This document shows, piece by piece, positions 42,301 to 49,425 of a stretch of DNA of 64,000 nt. The DNA comes from an uncultured Bacteroidales bacterium (lineage in GTDB: Bacteria > Bacteroidota > Bacteroidia > Bacteroidales > P3): the NCBI GenBank assembly GCA_900317125.1, contig ONFR01000011.1, forward strand, positions 1 through 64,000, written 5' to 3'. A program made the translations under genes and the position numbers. Position 1 is the stretch's first letter, and every line of letters starts with the position of its first letter. The notes under the pieces were generated by a model. It saw nothing but the letters and a program-made list of their open reading frames with translations. It was not told the DNA's origin and did no database searches.

Positions 42301-42541
42301 CTTGCTCCCGCCCGGCATATACATAAAAGCCTGTGGTGGGGTCCTGAACAATGGTGTACCCCTCGGCATCGTGCAGCCAATTGTAGAATTCGTCGCCCGA
42401 CGCGTAGCAGTGCAGTGTGTCGCCGTTGGGTTGGACGCGAGCGGCAGGAATAAACTTGGCCGGAGCCGCCAAGGCACTGCCCCACAAGGCCAGTGCTGTC
42501 AGCAATAGCATGAATCGGTGTATTGTATTCATTTTCTTCAT
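39329..42541 (-). CDS. M6-family metalloprotease with InlB-like repeats and T9SS sorting domain
   Basis: The 1070-residue secreted protein has a signal peptide (IHRFMLLLTALALWGSALA), an M6-type protease domain with the zinc site HEMTHTLGAPD (about 333-343), and a jelly-roll domain (about 550-690). Two InlB B-repeat-like domains follow (GYTFAMWTDGNRDNPRTV, GYHFVRWSDGAEENPHAV). Around them are linkers built from 'HDTVW' words (about 700-765 and 850-905). The end is a T9SS sorting domain (VTIYNTMGQQML, TSGVYVVRIG, ATKVIVK). Immune-inhibitor-A-type M6 proteases degrade host or dietary proteins; this role is inferred. Met4 is an alternative start. Confidence 0.9.
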   Translation of the reverse strand: MKKMNTIHRFMLLLTALALWGSALAAPAKFIPAARVQPNGDTLHCYASGDEFYNWLHDAEGYTIVQDPTTGFYVYAGREQDCPGSTPVYGGLYATTLKPGKDNPKAAGLQSWLMPDKDYLRSAHDAWREPKVNLSESPKSRIRNHGALNNVVIFIRFADETTCTSTPFSTIDSMFNDSTATGVSMYNYFKHTSYGNLRVLTHYRPAPSGTMVMSYQDGYARNYYKPYNAVTNTDGYADDTQRRSREFTLLENAIEWVNLNCPVDTTLNLDIDNDGMVDNVCFVVSGSYTGWSNLLWPHKWSLQDRTVNLGNKRVYTYNLQLAGSGSNYFNVSTFCHEMTHTLGAPDIYHYDNYTSVSPGGSWDLMCSNMSPPQQTNSLFKYHYLNWFDSIPQISDSGTYTLQSLGSGPNNAVKISSAVPHEWYILEYRNNTDTFDASLPNRGMLIWRYNDRREADNATFDFYLAPHQLWLFRPNSSIDTVNGNYSQAAFGVSGRTTFNASSNPHPYLCDGTPDSSFSITDIHLSGPNNSTVTFTFTPHSSGACAPVQSFPLVQDFELADEGCWTMESIDNRNDDKLGAIGTADGNTPYQGSYQFRFSSYHRSTDYNQYLVSPQLMPSSPLRLRFHYRRSNSREELFRVLYSTSGNSSVDFTDTVADVTVNSAGWHECDVTVPASARYVAINYYSEYQYYLFVDNIELRDTISNDTVIRDTVYVTVHDTVDRLHHDTVTTMIHDTLWTHYTDTHYTVVNDTMVYRPVDTVYTRIVDTIIHTPARFRLEVTSASPGQGSASGSGVFVENTEVEIAAIARPGYTFAMWTDGNRDNPRTVTVSGDVSYTALFESQGGQSSAKLITYIHDTIVLHDTVWRDIRDTVHLTLHDTVWMAHRDTVWMTTHDTVWLSSDDHDTCNIIIHEDFPLDTITYYALSVHASDVAMGTAAGNGLFPRGTRVELGAVPYSGYHFVRWSDGAEENPHAVTVTGEETIVAYFATSDSTAVSEPDPDATTRVYALGRTVVTEAPANLAVTIYNTMGQQMLSVPSRQDPTPRRLVSQPLTSGVYVVRIGDKPATKVIVK

Positions 42542-42555
42542 ATATCAGTTCGGTA

Positions 42556-43890
42556 TTATCGGTATCTTCCTATGGCGGCCAGACGGTCGTAGCGGTCGTT
42601 CGGCCCACGGTAGTAAACAAAAGCGGTGTATTGGTTCGGGGTCTCAAAGTAGTCGCCTTCCAGCACTCCCGTCGAGCCCTCTGTCTCGCCAACTGGCAGG
42701 AAGAGCAGTTGGTACGAGTAGTAGCCCTGTTTCAAGTGCAGCCGCAAGGTGTATGCCTTCAAGTCCGGACGGTATTCCATGCGGCTGGCCTCGTCCAGAC
42801 GCCATTGTGTCAACTCTCCCACCACATGCACACTTCCATTCATGTACGGATACACCATCGGCAGCACAAAGTTCACCCAGACATAGTCGGCCTCCGTCTG
42901 CTTGTTGGTGCGGTCCCACACGTTCACCTTCATTCCGCCGTTCAGCACATCCTCCGTCACATAACTTTTTCCCGAACGGTCTTCCAGCGGTTTCAGTGTG
43001 GCGAACCATTCGCCGCCATACTCCGCTATCTGTGCCACATTGTAGGTGGCTGTACGTATGTTGCTAATGTCGAACCACCTGAACCGGTTGCCGCACCAAA
43101 ATAGGTTCTCATTGCGGTGGCGGTAGCAAAGTGCGCCGTTTTCCAAGCCGTTGAACACCAGGCGTCGCATGTTGTCTGTGCGTCCGTTCTGCTGCACCAC
43201 CACACTGCACCAGGCCTCGTTGAGCGAGGGGCGGGGCTGGTCGCCCCGATAGTCGTTGTTCTCTGTTACCCGCACGTCTACCTCGCGGCGCTCCCTCACC
43301 TTGCCCCCGTCATAGGGAACGCCCACCTCCACCTGCGCCTTCAGGCTTCCTTCGGTCACATAGAAACGCCTTGTCAGCAGCACACTGTCCGGCTGGTCCT
43401 GGTCGTACACCGTCACCACATAATTGCCTGACACCAGAAACTGGCTGTACTGGCTGGGGATATACTGATAGTGATACACATAGTCCGTCAGCGTAGTAAA
43501 GGAACTCTCATATCCCTCCACGGGACCTTCCTCAAAGCCGTTCATGTATTCGTAGGGCTCCAGACCGTCCTTTTGCCACTGACTGTCGCAATGTTCAATC
43601 CTGTAACGGTAGTTTCCCATCTCAGCGCCCAGCACGTCGAAACGCAGCAGCAGTCGCTCGCCGTCGCCCAAGGTCAGCACCGGCGCCTCCAGCTCCACGC
43701 CTCCCCGCCAAAGAGTTGTCGTCCTCACACGTGGCGACCAGTTCGAGTCGGACACCTTCGTGCCTACAGGGGTATGCCAGCCGTCGTCTCCCGACCATGT
43801 TCCATAGTCACTGGCAATGCCTCTCGCGGCAGTCCCGCTCGGGGTGGCGACCATCAACAGAATGACTAATAAAGTAATATATAGTCTCAT
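42556..43890 (-). CDS. T9SS plug protein (DUF5103 family)
   Basis: The 444-residue protein has a signal peptide (MRLYITLLVILLMVATPSGTAA) and the DUF5103 pattern: LLRFDVLGAEMGNYRYRIEHCDSQW (seen across residues 80-105), SGNYVVTVYDQ, RRFYVTEG, then FNGLENGALCYRHRNENLFW and GYYSYQLLFLP. In Flavobacterium the Plug protein that closes the SprA pore belongs to this family. It probably gates the empty T9SS channel in the outer membrane. It is the first gene of a minus-strand unit and is 14 bases upstream of an M6 protease that itself uses the T9SS. Confidence 0.88.
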   Translation of the reverse strand: MRLYITLLVILLMVATPSGTAARGIASDYGTWSGDDGWHTPVGTKVSDSNWSPRVRTTTLWRGGVELEAPVLTLGDGERLLLRFDVLGAEMGNYRYRIEHCDSQWQKDGLEPYEYMNGFEEGPVEGYESSFTTLTDYVYHYQYIPSQYSQFLVSGNYVVTVYDQDQPDSVLLTRRFYVTEGSLKAQVEVGVPYDGGKVRERREVDVRVTENNDYRGDQPRPSLNEAWCSVVVQQNGRTDNMRRLVFNGLENGALCYRHRNENLFWCGNRFRWFDISNIRTATYNVAQIAEYGGEWFATLKPLEDRSGKSYVTEDVLNGGMKVNVWDRTNKQTEADYVWVNFVLPMVYPYMNGSVHVVGELTQWRLDEASRMEYRPDLKAYTLRLHLKQGYYSYQLLFLPVGETEGSTGVLEGDYFETPNQYTAFVYYRGPNDRYDRLAAIGRYR

Positions 43891-43919
43891 AGCAGAATGC
43901 TTCTTATCAATTTAAACTG

Positions 43920-43927
43920 CAAAGATA
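43920..43927 (-). promoter_or_regulatory. Promoter -7 element for the plug-M6-miaB genes
   Basis: The minus strand reads TATCTTTG, an exact TAnnTTTG match, 29 bases before the plug gene start. The stretch 43928-44212 has no gene, only a copy of the dispersed motif. Confidence 0.65.
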
Positions 43928-44048
43928 CGAAAAAAAATTGAATCCGCTCCCACAATCTGCCGTACACTTTTCCATGCCCACCGGAACCAAGTGAGACAAT
44001 ACATTTGCAGGAGCCCCCAACGCCGACATCCTGCCTCCGTTGAAGGCA

Positions 44049-44063
44049 AAACGGTCATTGGGT
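44049..44063 (-). repeat. Dispersed intergenic motif, copy 7 (partial)
   Basis: On the minus strand the bases read CCCAATGACCGTTTT, matching the first ten positions of the motif family. A second fragment (CCGATTGG) follows at 44071. Confidence 0.45.
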
Positions 44064-44212
44064 TTATGGCCGATTGGTATTCCGAGATGGGAAGGCGTTA
44101 AAATGATGGTGGGTATAGTAGTCGAATGAAAGAACCTACTGTATTTTAGATTGCATAGTGCTGTTGCATGTGCTTGATATATAATATTGTTTACTTAAAA
44201 GTAAAAAAATAT

Positions 44213-44243
44213 TTTGCCATATCAATTATATTTCATATCTTTG
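44213..44243 (+). promoter_or_regulatory. Consensus promoter of the toxin-antitoxin operon
   Basis: TTTG at 44213-44216, a 19-base spacer and TATCTTTG at 44236-44243 give a full Bacteroidetes promoter, 24 bases before the toxin start. Confidence 0.75.
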
Positions 44244-44267
44244 CATCTGAAAACAGACACTTTCAAT

Positions 44268-44747
44268 ATGAGCAAAAAAGCAACAATTCAGACAATAGGG
44301 CAGTCCGACAATGTGGGGCTTTACTCCATTTGCTTTGACGGCAAAGAGGAAAATGAGTTTAGGGAGTTCCTTCACAAGTTTAGAGACAATGCCACGCTGA
44401 ACAAGGATTTCCAAGCCATAGTGAGAGCCATTGACAGGATTATAGCCAACGGAGCGTTGGAGAGATATTTTAGGACAGAAGGGAAAATGGCTGACAGGGT
44501 GACGGCACTGGCAATAGACAGCCGAAGACTGAGGTTGTATTGCCTTCGTATATCCGACCAGATATTGATAATGGGCAATGGTGGTGTAAAGGACACAAGA
44601 ACCTATGAGGAGAGCAAAGAGCTATATGGCTATGTCATGGACTTGCAGAAGTTTGACGAGCTGCTTAAACAGGCTCAGTTTGATGGCACAATTACGATTG
44701 AGCAGACGGTAATAACAGGAATAGAACAAGCATATTTTGACCTATGA
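44268..44747 (+). CDS. HigB/RelE-like toxin (type II toxin-antitoxin)
   Basis: The 159-residue protein resembles the phage-derived Gp49/HigB group. The segment SRRLRLYCLRISDQILIMGNGG (split here over residues 90-111) has the basic and aromatic spacing of the RelE-fold core, and LERYFRTEGKMADRV precedes it. Members cut mRNA on the ribosome. The next gene begins within its stop codon (ATGA overlap) and encodes an HTH antitoxin, the toxin-first order of HigBA. The frame opens at 44214, but the promoter ends at 44243, so the ATG at 44268 (MSKKATIQ) is used. Toxin activity is inferred. Confidence 0.75.
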   Translation: MSKKATIQTIGQSDNVGLYSICFDGKEENEFREFLHKFRDNATLNKDFQAIVRAIDRIIANGALERYFRTEGKMADRVTALAIDSRRLRLYCLRISDQILIMGNGGVKDTRTYEESKELYGYVMDLQKFDELLKQAQFDGTITIEQTVITGIEQAYFDL

Positions 44748-45016
44748 TTGAGATATATGATGACATACTGAAAGAGGAGTTGGCGAAGATTACGCCACTC
44801 GACAGAGCAACTTCGGCACTGACAGACGGGATTGCTGCCAGGATTGCTGCAGTGATGAAGCAAAAGGGGATAACCAAAAGCCAATTGGCAAAGATGACTG
44901 GACACAGACCCAGCGAGGTTACAAAATGGCTTGGTGGAAACCACAACTTCACATGCAGAACCATAGCGTTGATTTCGTCAGCACTTGGGACGAACCTTGT
45001 GAAGATTGCTAAATAG
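44744..45016 (+). CDS. HigA-like XRE-family antitoxin
   Basis: The 90-residue protein has an N-terminal region (to about 30) and a Cro/CI helix-turn-helix: IAAVMKQKGITKSQLAKMTG, then HRPSEVTKWLGGNHNFT and TIALISSALGTNLV. It should neutralise the upstream toxin and repress the shared promoter at 44213-44243. Its start overlaps the toxin stop by four bases, ensuring coupled translation. Confidence 0.82.
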   Translation: MIEIYDDILKEELAKITPLDRATSALTDGIAARIAAVMKQKGITKSQLAKMTGHRPSEVTKWLGGNHNFTCRTIALISSALGTNLVKIAK

Positions 45017-45149
45017 ACCAACTTGTTTTCTTGAGTAGCCTGTATTCAAATTTCAAAAAAGCATGACTCAGGCTGCAAAAATGTGTTTTTTTCAAACAAA
45101 TAATCGTCTTCTATTAACAACACCTATCCATTTAGCGAATGGACCAAAA

Positions 45150-47537
45150 TTAACCCATAAGCTCATTTAATCTTAACAAATACTCATCAAATGCACATTT
45201 TACTTCTTCAGATTTTTTTATTATTTCTTGACGCTCTTCCTCTGAAGGTATTGTTATCCTGACTTTTTTTAACCATTCAAGTTTCAGATCGGCTCTAGCT
45301 CCACCCAGACAATAATCATTAATGATACTTTTGTATTCCTCTCGCTTTAATTGTTTCAAAAGGTAATACTCAGGAAGATCCTTATTTGTAATAGTAAAAA
45401 CAGGATATATGTTTGACACGAACATATTCTTATGTAACGGAGGAACCACACCTATGCTCCCTACATTTATACGATGAGGATTATAAACAAAATCTCCAGC
45501 TTGCACACGTTTATATTTCTGGCTTAGATTGTCCATTTCGTTAGCAGTAAACGTTTCTCCTATATAAATCCCATTTTTTGTGACAGAAAGAATTGCACAC
45601 ATTTCATCTTTATCTGTGAAAGAACTTAGAGCAAAAGGAATAATTCTTTCCTTTATATAACCTTTCAGAGGAACAGCCTTTTTGTCAGATGGCATATGCT
45701 CCATATAATTGAACGGAAATAGATTGAAACCATTAGCATAAATTTGGTCATACGAGGCCGCTTTAGAATTAGGTTCTTCTATATTCCAAAGATCTTCATC
45801 ATCATTGTATGCCATAAAGAACTTTGCACAATCAGAACGGCCGGGAAGAGGTCTTCTCCTTGCCCCTAATTCAAACCCATCATTTCTTACTACATAGAAA
45901 AAAGCTTGTTTAAAATTTTCTTCATCCTCTCTTTTTTTACTGGCAAATATTATACTTGTTTTAGTTGGTGTATATGGATTAAAAACACCGCGTGGTAGTG
46001 ATATGACAACCAATTTAGAACTCTCTTTTACAATTAGTTCTCGTATTATCTTTACATCTCCACTTTCATATAAGAAAGTGTCAGGTACTACAACTGCTAT
46101 TCTACCACCTTTCACTATTGACTTCCAAATATGTCTCATAAATACGCAATCTCCATTTTTTGATTTCGTATTATACAATTGTCCATATTTAACGCTCTGT
46201 GAATATGGAATGTTCGAAATGGCTATCTTATATTTTTCATCAACAACACTAGAGAGACAATCCATTTGTTGAATATTCGTATGCCCATCTCCGAAAAGTA
46301 TCATGTTCATTTTAGCAATACGAGCTGTTGAAGTTAATTCTCGCCCGAAAATGCTTTCTTCCCGAATAATACGCTTTTTTTCTTCTTTTTCGAGCCGTAC
46401 CTTATCTGAGTCTTTAGAACTTGGTTTAATATCAGTATGCTCTCTTAAGTATTTAAAGCACTCAAGCAAAAAGCCCCCTGTCCCACAGCAAGGATCATAA
46501 ATGGTATCTCCATATAAAGGATTTACCAATCGCACCATCATTTTTACAATATGCCTAGGGGTATAGTATTCTCCCAAATCTTTATTACCATTGGTCACTC
46601 TCCTCAAAAAGAATTCAAACGCGTCTCCTTTCACATCACTGTCAATACTTGTAAAGTCAATTGTGTCTATTTCTTCAATTAATTGTATCAGAATGGACTC
46701 ATCCTCAATATTTAAGGATGATTCAAAGACATCACCATATGTTTTCTTTAACCTCGGTCGTATAGTGTCATTTAAGTAAGTCTTTACTTCCGAATTTTTT
46801 ATATCAAAAGTTGGACCTATTCTAGATGGCGTTTTACTCATCAATTTCTCCCAATTACATTTTTCATCTAGAGAAATAGTATTGTCTCCAACCACACCAA
46901 TTTCATCAAAATCATCCTTTAGTTTCAAAAACATCAAATCTGAAAATACTGAAAACCTCTCATATCCATCCCTCAATCCTGCTTCTCTTAAAAGATTATT
47001 GGCTTTTTTGAATTTGGCTATCAGGTCTGCACGACTTAATTTGAAGCCTTCTGGGATTGTTTCTATTTCAAAGTTTGACTCAATAAGTTTTACCAATGTT
47101 TTTTCATCCACAAAATCATTGAGTTCTATGTTGTCCACTTTTAAAGGTTTTCCATCTCTTGAACAAGCGTAAAAAGATTCTGCATTAAACACAAAGACCA
47201 AAGGAATCTGCAACGGATTTGCATAATAGTCTATTGCTTGAGATATTGCTTTCTCGAGAGACACTGAAGGCCGCTTAGCTTCTATAACAGCTAGTATTTC
47301 GTTACTCTGGGATTTATATACTAAAAAATCAGGATTTCTACCATTAAGAAATTGTTCTTGGTATTTTAGCTTAGCCCTCTCTCTATATACATTACAAGTT
47401 TCATGATGTGATTCATCCATGTCATAACCTAAAAGCGCAAGTCTCGACTCTATTACCTGTCTTGTATATGGCTCTAATGGCTCTGTCATCACTGATGTAT
47501 TACTATTTACACTCTTAGAAATTTTTTTAGTGTTCAT
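45150..47537 (-). CDS. Single-chain restriction-modification enzyme (HsdR-N nuclease + N6-adenine methylase + specificity domain)
   Basis: The 795-residue protein joins three modules. The N terminus has a PD-(D/E)xK-like nuclease signature (NPDFLVY and AVIEAKRPS, about 69-90) as in HsdR N-terminal domains. The middle is an HsdM-type methylase with motif I IYDPCCGTGGFLLE (about 347) and catalytic motif IV NIPYSQ (about 441), a variant of NPPY. The C terminus (about 620-795) is one target-recognition unit like half of an HsdS (RVQAGDFVYNPHRINVGSIG). No helicase motor is present, so it is closer to type IIG enzymes than to type I. It is very A+T-rich compared with its neighbours. ATG at 47537 was chosen; 47489 is possible. 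Confidence 0.82.
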   Translation of the reverse strand: MNTKKISKSVNSNTSVMTEPLEPYTRQVIESRLALLGYDMDESHHETCNVYRERAKLKYQEQFLNGRNPDFLVYKSQSNEILAVIEAKRPSVSLEKAISQAIDYYANPLQIPLVFVFNAESFYACSRDGKPLKVDNIELNDFVDEKTLVKLIESNFEIETIPEGFKLSRADLIAKFKKANNLLREAGLRDGYERFSVFSDLMFLKLKDDFDEIGVVGDNTISLDEKCNWEKLMSKTPSRIGPTFDIKNSEVKTYLNDTIRPRLKKTYGDVFESSLNIEDESILIQLIEEIDTIDFTSIDSDVKGDAFEFFLRRVTNGNKDLGEYYTPRHIVKMMVRLVNPLYGDTIYDPCCGTGGFLLECFKYLREHTDIKPSSKDSDKVRLEKEEKKRIIREESIFGRELTSTARIAKMNMILFGDGHTNIQQMDCLSSVVDEKYKIAISNIPYSQSVKYGQLYNTKSKNGDCVFMRHIWKSIVKGGRIAVVVPDTFLYESGDVKIIRELIVKESSKLVVISLPRGVFNPYTPTKTSIIFASKKREDEENFKQAFFYVVRNDGFELGARRRPLPGRSDCAKFFMAYNDDEDLWNIEEPNSKAASYDQIYANGFNLFPFNYMEHMPSDKKAVPLKGYIKERIIPFALSSFTDKDEMCAILSVTKNGIYIGETFTANEMDNLSQKYKRVQAGDFVYNPHRINVGSIGVVPPLHKNMFVSNIYPVFTITNKDLPEYYLLKQLKREEYKSIINDYCLGGARADLKLEWLKKVRITIPSEEERQEIIKKSEEVKCAFDEYLLRLNELMG

Positions 47538-47605
47538 TTCTCTTCTTTTTTGTGAAATGGAAGCGTTTTCATATATCACAAAAAAAATCCGTGACACTTT
47601 CTGTT

Positions 47606-47716
47606 GTGTACGGAGGTTCGCCAAAACCCTTAATGCAAACATGAAAGCCCACGGATACCCGTGAGCGTCCTGCTTTCTTTTGCATTAAGTGTTGAAATTT
47701 GGCGATTTCCGTACAC
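47606..47716 (-). ncRNA. Long imperfect hairpin in the leader of the restriction-modification gene
   Basis: Five nested helices are visible: 47606-47613 with 47709-47716 (8 bp), 47619-47625 with 47698-47704 (7 bp), 47629-47639 with 47679-47689 (11 bp), 47643-47648 with 47672-47677 (6 bp) and 47650-47654 with 47659-47663 (5 bp). All paired segments are exact complements. It lies between the promoter box at 47816 and the gene start at 47537, so it would be transcribed as leader RNA. It could instead be a small mobile palindromic element or DNA recombination site. No known riboswitch class is recognised. Confidence 0.55.
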
Positions 47717-47815
47717 GTTGAAAAGCAAAAACGCTTCTATTTTTATATATTTATCGTTGTTTTATTTCTCGATATTGATGTTGTTTTCGTTAATAACTGT
47801 TGTTGTTTCACGCTG

Positions 47816-47823
47816 CAAAGATA
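47816..47823 (-). promoter_or_regulatory. Promoter -7 element upstream of the restriction-modification gene
   Basis: The minus strand reads TATCTTTG. It is about 280 bases before the ATG, with the 111-nt hairpin in between. Confidence 0.5.
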
Positions 47824-47907
47824 CGACTTTTTTTCTGTTTGTTGAGGGAATTATAACTGTTTTGGCAAATTATTTCCCCAAATGTGCATATTTTCCCATG
47901 CCATAAA

Positions 47908-47936
47908 ACAAAAAAAGCACCGCATTGCGGTGCTTT
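47908..47936 (-). terminator. Rho-independent terminator, probably the displaced original tRNA-Val terminator
   Basis: On the minus strand AAAGCACCGC pairs with GCGGTGCTTT around a 3-base loop and runs into a T7 tract. It lies directly outside the left copy of the 15-bp target repeat, where the end of the tRNA transcript would have been before insertion. Confidence 0.8.
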
Positions 47937-47940
47937 GGGG

Positions 47941-47955
47941 GTGGTCTGTGGCAGA
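47941..47955. repeat. Left attachment-site copy
   Basis: GTGGTCTGTGGCAGA is identical to 53103-53117. Here it is followed by CCAC, which makes an 8-bp perfect inverted repeat around TGG (47941-47959). Confidence 0.8.
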
Positions 47956-47995
47956 CCACTAAACACCGATACAATTTATTGTGTTTCAGTGCTTG

Positions 47996-48050
47996 CAGCC
48001 GTTGAAAAACTTATCGAGTAACAAATGGGAAACAAAATTGTACCTTTATA
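47996..48050. repeat. Left integrase arm-type sites
   Basis: CGAGTAACAAA at 48015-48025, followed by ACAAAATTGTACC at 48032, is repeated almost exactly at 52954-52987 in the same orientation. CAGCCGTTG at 47996-48004 recurs inverted at 53023-53031. No gene is seen from 47956 to 48180. Confidence 0.65.
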
Positions 48051-48180
48051 GGCTTTCGGGCTGCTGTTTTTTACTCTCAAAAACGATGCAAAAATACAAC
48101 TTTTTTCTCAATATTGCAGAACTTCATCCAATATAAACAAAGAAAGCCCCGAATAGGGGCTGTTCTATGCGTGTGGGTGG

Positions 48181-48486
48181 TTATTCCTCGTCTTTGGGAA
48201 TGTCCTCACCTCGTGCAAGCATTGCCAACCTCTCAACAAGCGGTCTATTCCTCGCCCTCAAATCTTGCAAATCTGCACTCACTGCCTGTTGCTTGGGGAC
48301 TACATACTGCATCAGCCTTTCGAACATCTGTACTCGCTCTTTGGGTTCTAATGCTTTCAAATCTTCCTCAATCTGCTCTCGGTTGTTATCAATCAGTGCA
48401 GAAATCCATTCTCGCATGTTCTGCGTTACTTTGTTTGGTGTTCCCTTTGGTCTGCCATTGGGATTGTTGGTGTGTCCTTTTTCCAT
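48181..48486 (-). CDS. Small GRPKG-motif protein (DUF5681-like, phage-type)
   Basis: The 101-residue protein begins MEKGHTNNPNGRPKGTPNK, an AT-hook-like basic motif typical of phage DUF5681 proteins often found beside terminase genes. The rest is helical and charged (ISALIDNNREQIEEDLKALE and ending RGEDIPKDEE). It may bind DNA. A minus-strand TATATTTG promoter box lies at 48509-48516, 22 bases upstream. It is the last gene of the element before the left attachment site. The link to packaging is only by similarity of the N-terminal motif. Confidence 0.65.
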   Translation of the reverse strand: MEKGHTNNPNGRPKGTPNKVTQNMREWISALIDNNREQIEEDLKALEPKERVQMFERLMQYVVPKQQAVSADLQDLRARNRPLVERLAMLARGEDIPKDEE

Positions 48487-48508
48487 ATCTGTAAATCTTT
48501 GTTGTTTT

Positions 48509-48516
48509 CAAATATA
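48509..48516 (-). promoter_or_regulatory. Promoter -7 element for the GRPKG-motif gene
   Basis: The minus strand reads TATATTTG (TAnnTTTG). The neighbouring stretch 48520-48690 is A+T-rich with a short repeat TTATAAGCAT, three times at 48570-48605, and has no gene. Confidence 0.45.
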
Positions 48517-48699
48517 CTTTTTTGTTCTTATCGCTCGTGCGTTTTTTTTGCCCAATTATCGAGCATGGTTTATAAGCATAGTTTATAAGCATTATTTATA
48601 AGCATTATTTAAGGTCGGGATTTTCTTGAACGTTGCTCTGTGCCTTTTTCACATTTATCCAGCACAATTATTACGTTTACTTCGTTGCAAATAATGTAC

Positions 48700-49425
48700 T
48701 CATATTCCTAACAATGCTTTTACTCTCTTTTCGGCTGCATCAGTATTTTGTTTCAGCCTTTTCTTCTTGAATGACGGACTTGCCCGAATTGCATACTCAA
48801 TTACATTTTCCATTGATACATTAGGCTTGGTGGTGAAATAGAACCCTCTTGTGTGTTTGCTATAAATTTTCACATTATGGAATGTCATTTGCAATTCGGC
48901 TCTCAACTTATTTGCGTAATATTCGGTAAAGTACCCTTGCAAACCACATGTCCCTATCGTTTCCGATTTCTCTAAATCTGCCCAAGAGGGATAACCGGCC
49001 ATTCTCGCCCACATCAGTTTGTTGTTGGCTTTTGACACTCCATTGCTTGCACCCTCAATACTTTTCAATGCACAATAGCCTAAAAACTTCACCTTGTCCC
49101 ATTCTCTCAAATCGTCTTTACCAGCCCCAATAATCATATCCCTTTTGATTGATACACAACAATGCTTTTCTTGTACAGGATAATTCTTATTCAGTTCTAC
49201 AAGTATCTTTGCGTTTTTGGGGAAATCCCTAAAACCACAATCAAAATACATGTCGTTTTCCTCATAACTTTTAAGAACATCCTCCACATTTTTTTTGCTA
49301 ATGTATGGTACAAGTCTGTTTTCGTCAATCTCTCTTACAATACACCACCTTGCCGTATTGAATAAACTGCTGGGCTTAGCCATATAGTTACGCAATAGCT
49401 CTATCGGAAATGTCAAGTAGTGCAT
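48700..49425 (-). CDS. Element protein of unknown function, 241 residues
   Basis: The protein begins MHYLTFPIELLRNYMAKPSS and has a middle part with RDMIIGAGKDDLREWDKVKF and MWARMAGYPSWADLEKS, then a basic C terminus (SPSFKKKRLKQNTDAAEKRVK). No family is recognised with confidence. It has no membrane segment. Its start overlaps the end of the VRR-NUC-like gene by 13 bases, so it belongs to the same transcript. A role in replication or DNA processing of the element is a guess from position only. ATG for Met15 is an alternative start. Confidence 0.7.
   Translation of the reverse strand: MHYLTFPIELLRNYMAKPSSLFNTARWCIVREIDENRLVPYISKKNVEDVLKSYEENDMYFDCGFRDFPKNAKILVELNKNYPVQEKHCCVSIKRDMIIGAGKDDLREWDKVKFLGYCALKSIEGASNGVSKANNKLMWARMAGYPSWADLEKSETIGTCGLQGYFTEYYANKLRAELQMTFHNVKIYSKHTRGFYFTTKPNVSMENVIEYAIRASPSFKKKRLKQNTDAAEKRVKALLGI

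Noticed and set aside
47661..47906. 81-residue plus-strand frame next to the R-M gene
   Set aside because: It covers the structured leader and promoter of the R-M gene on the other strand and has no ribosome-binding site or family likeness.
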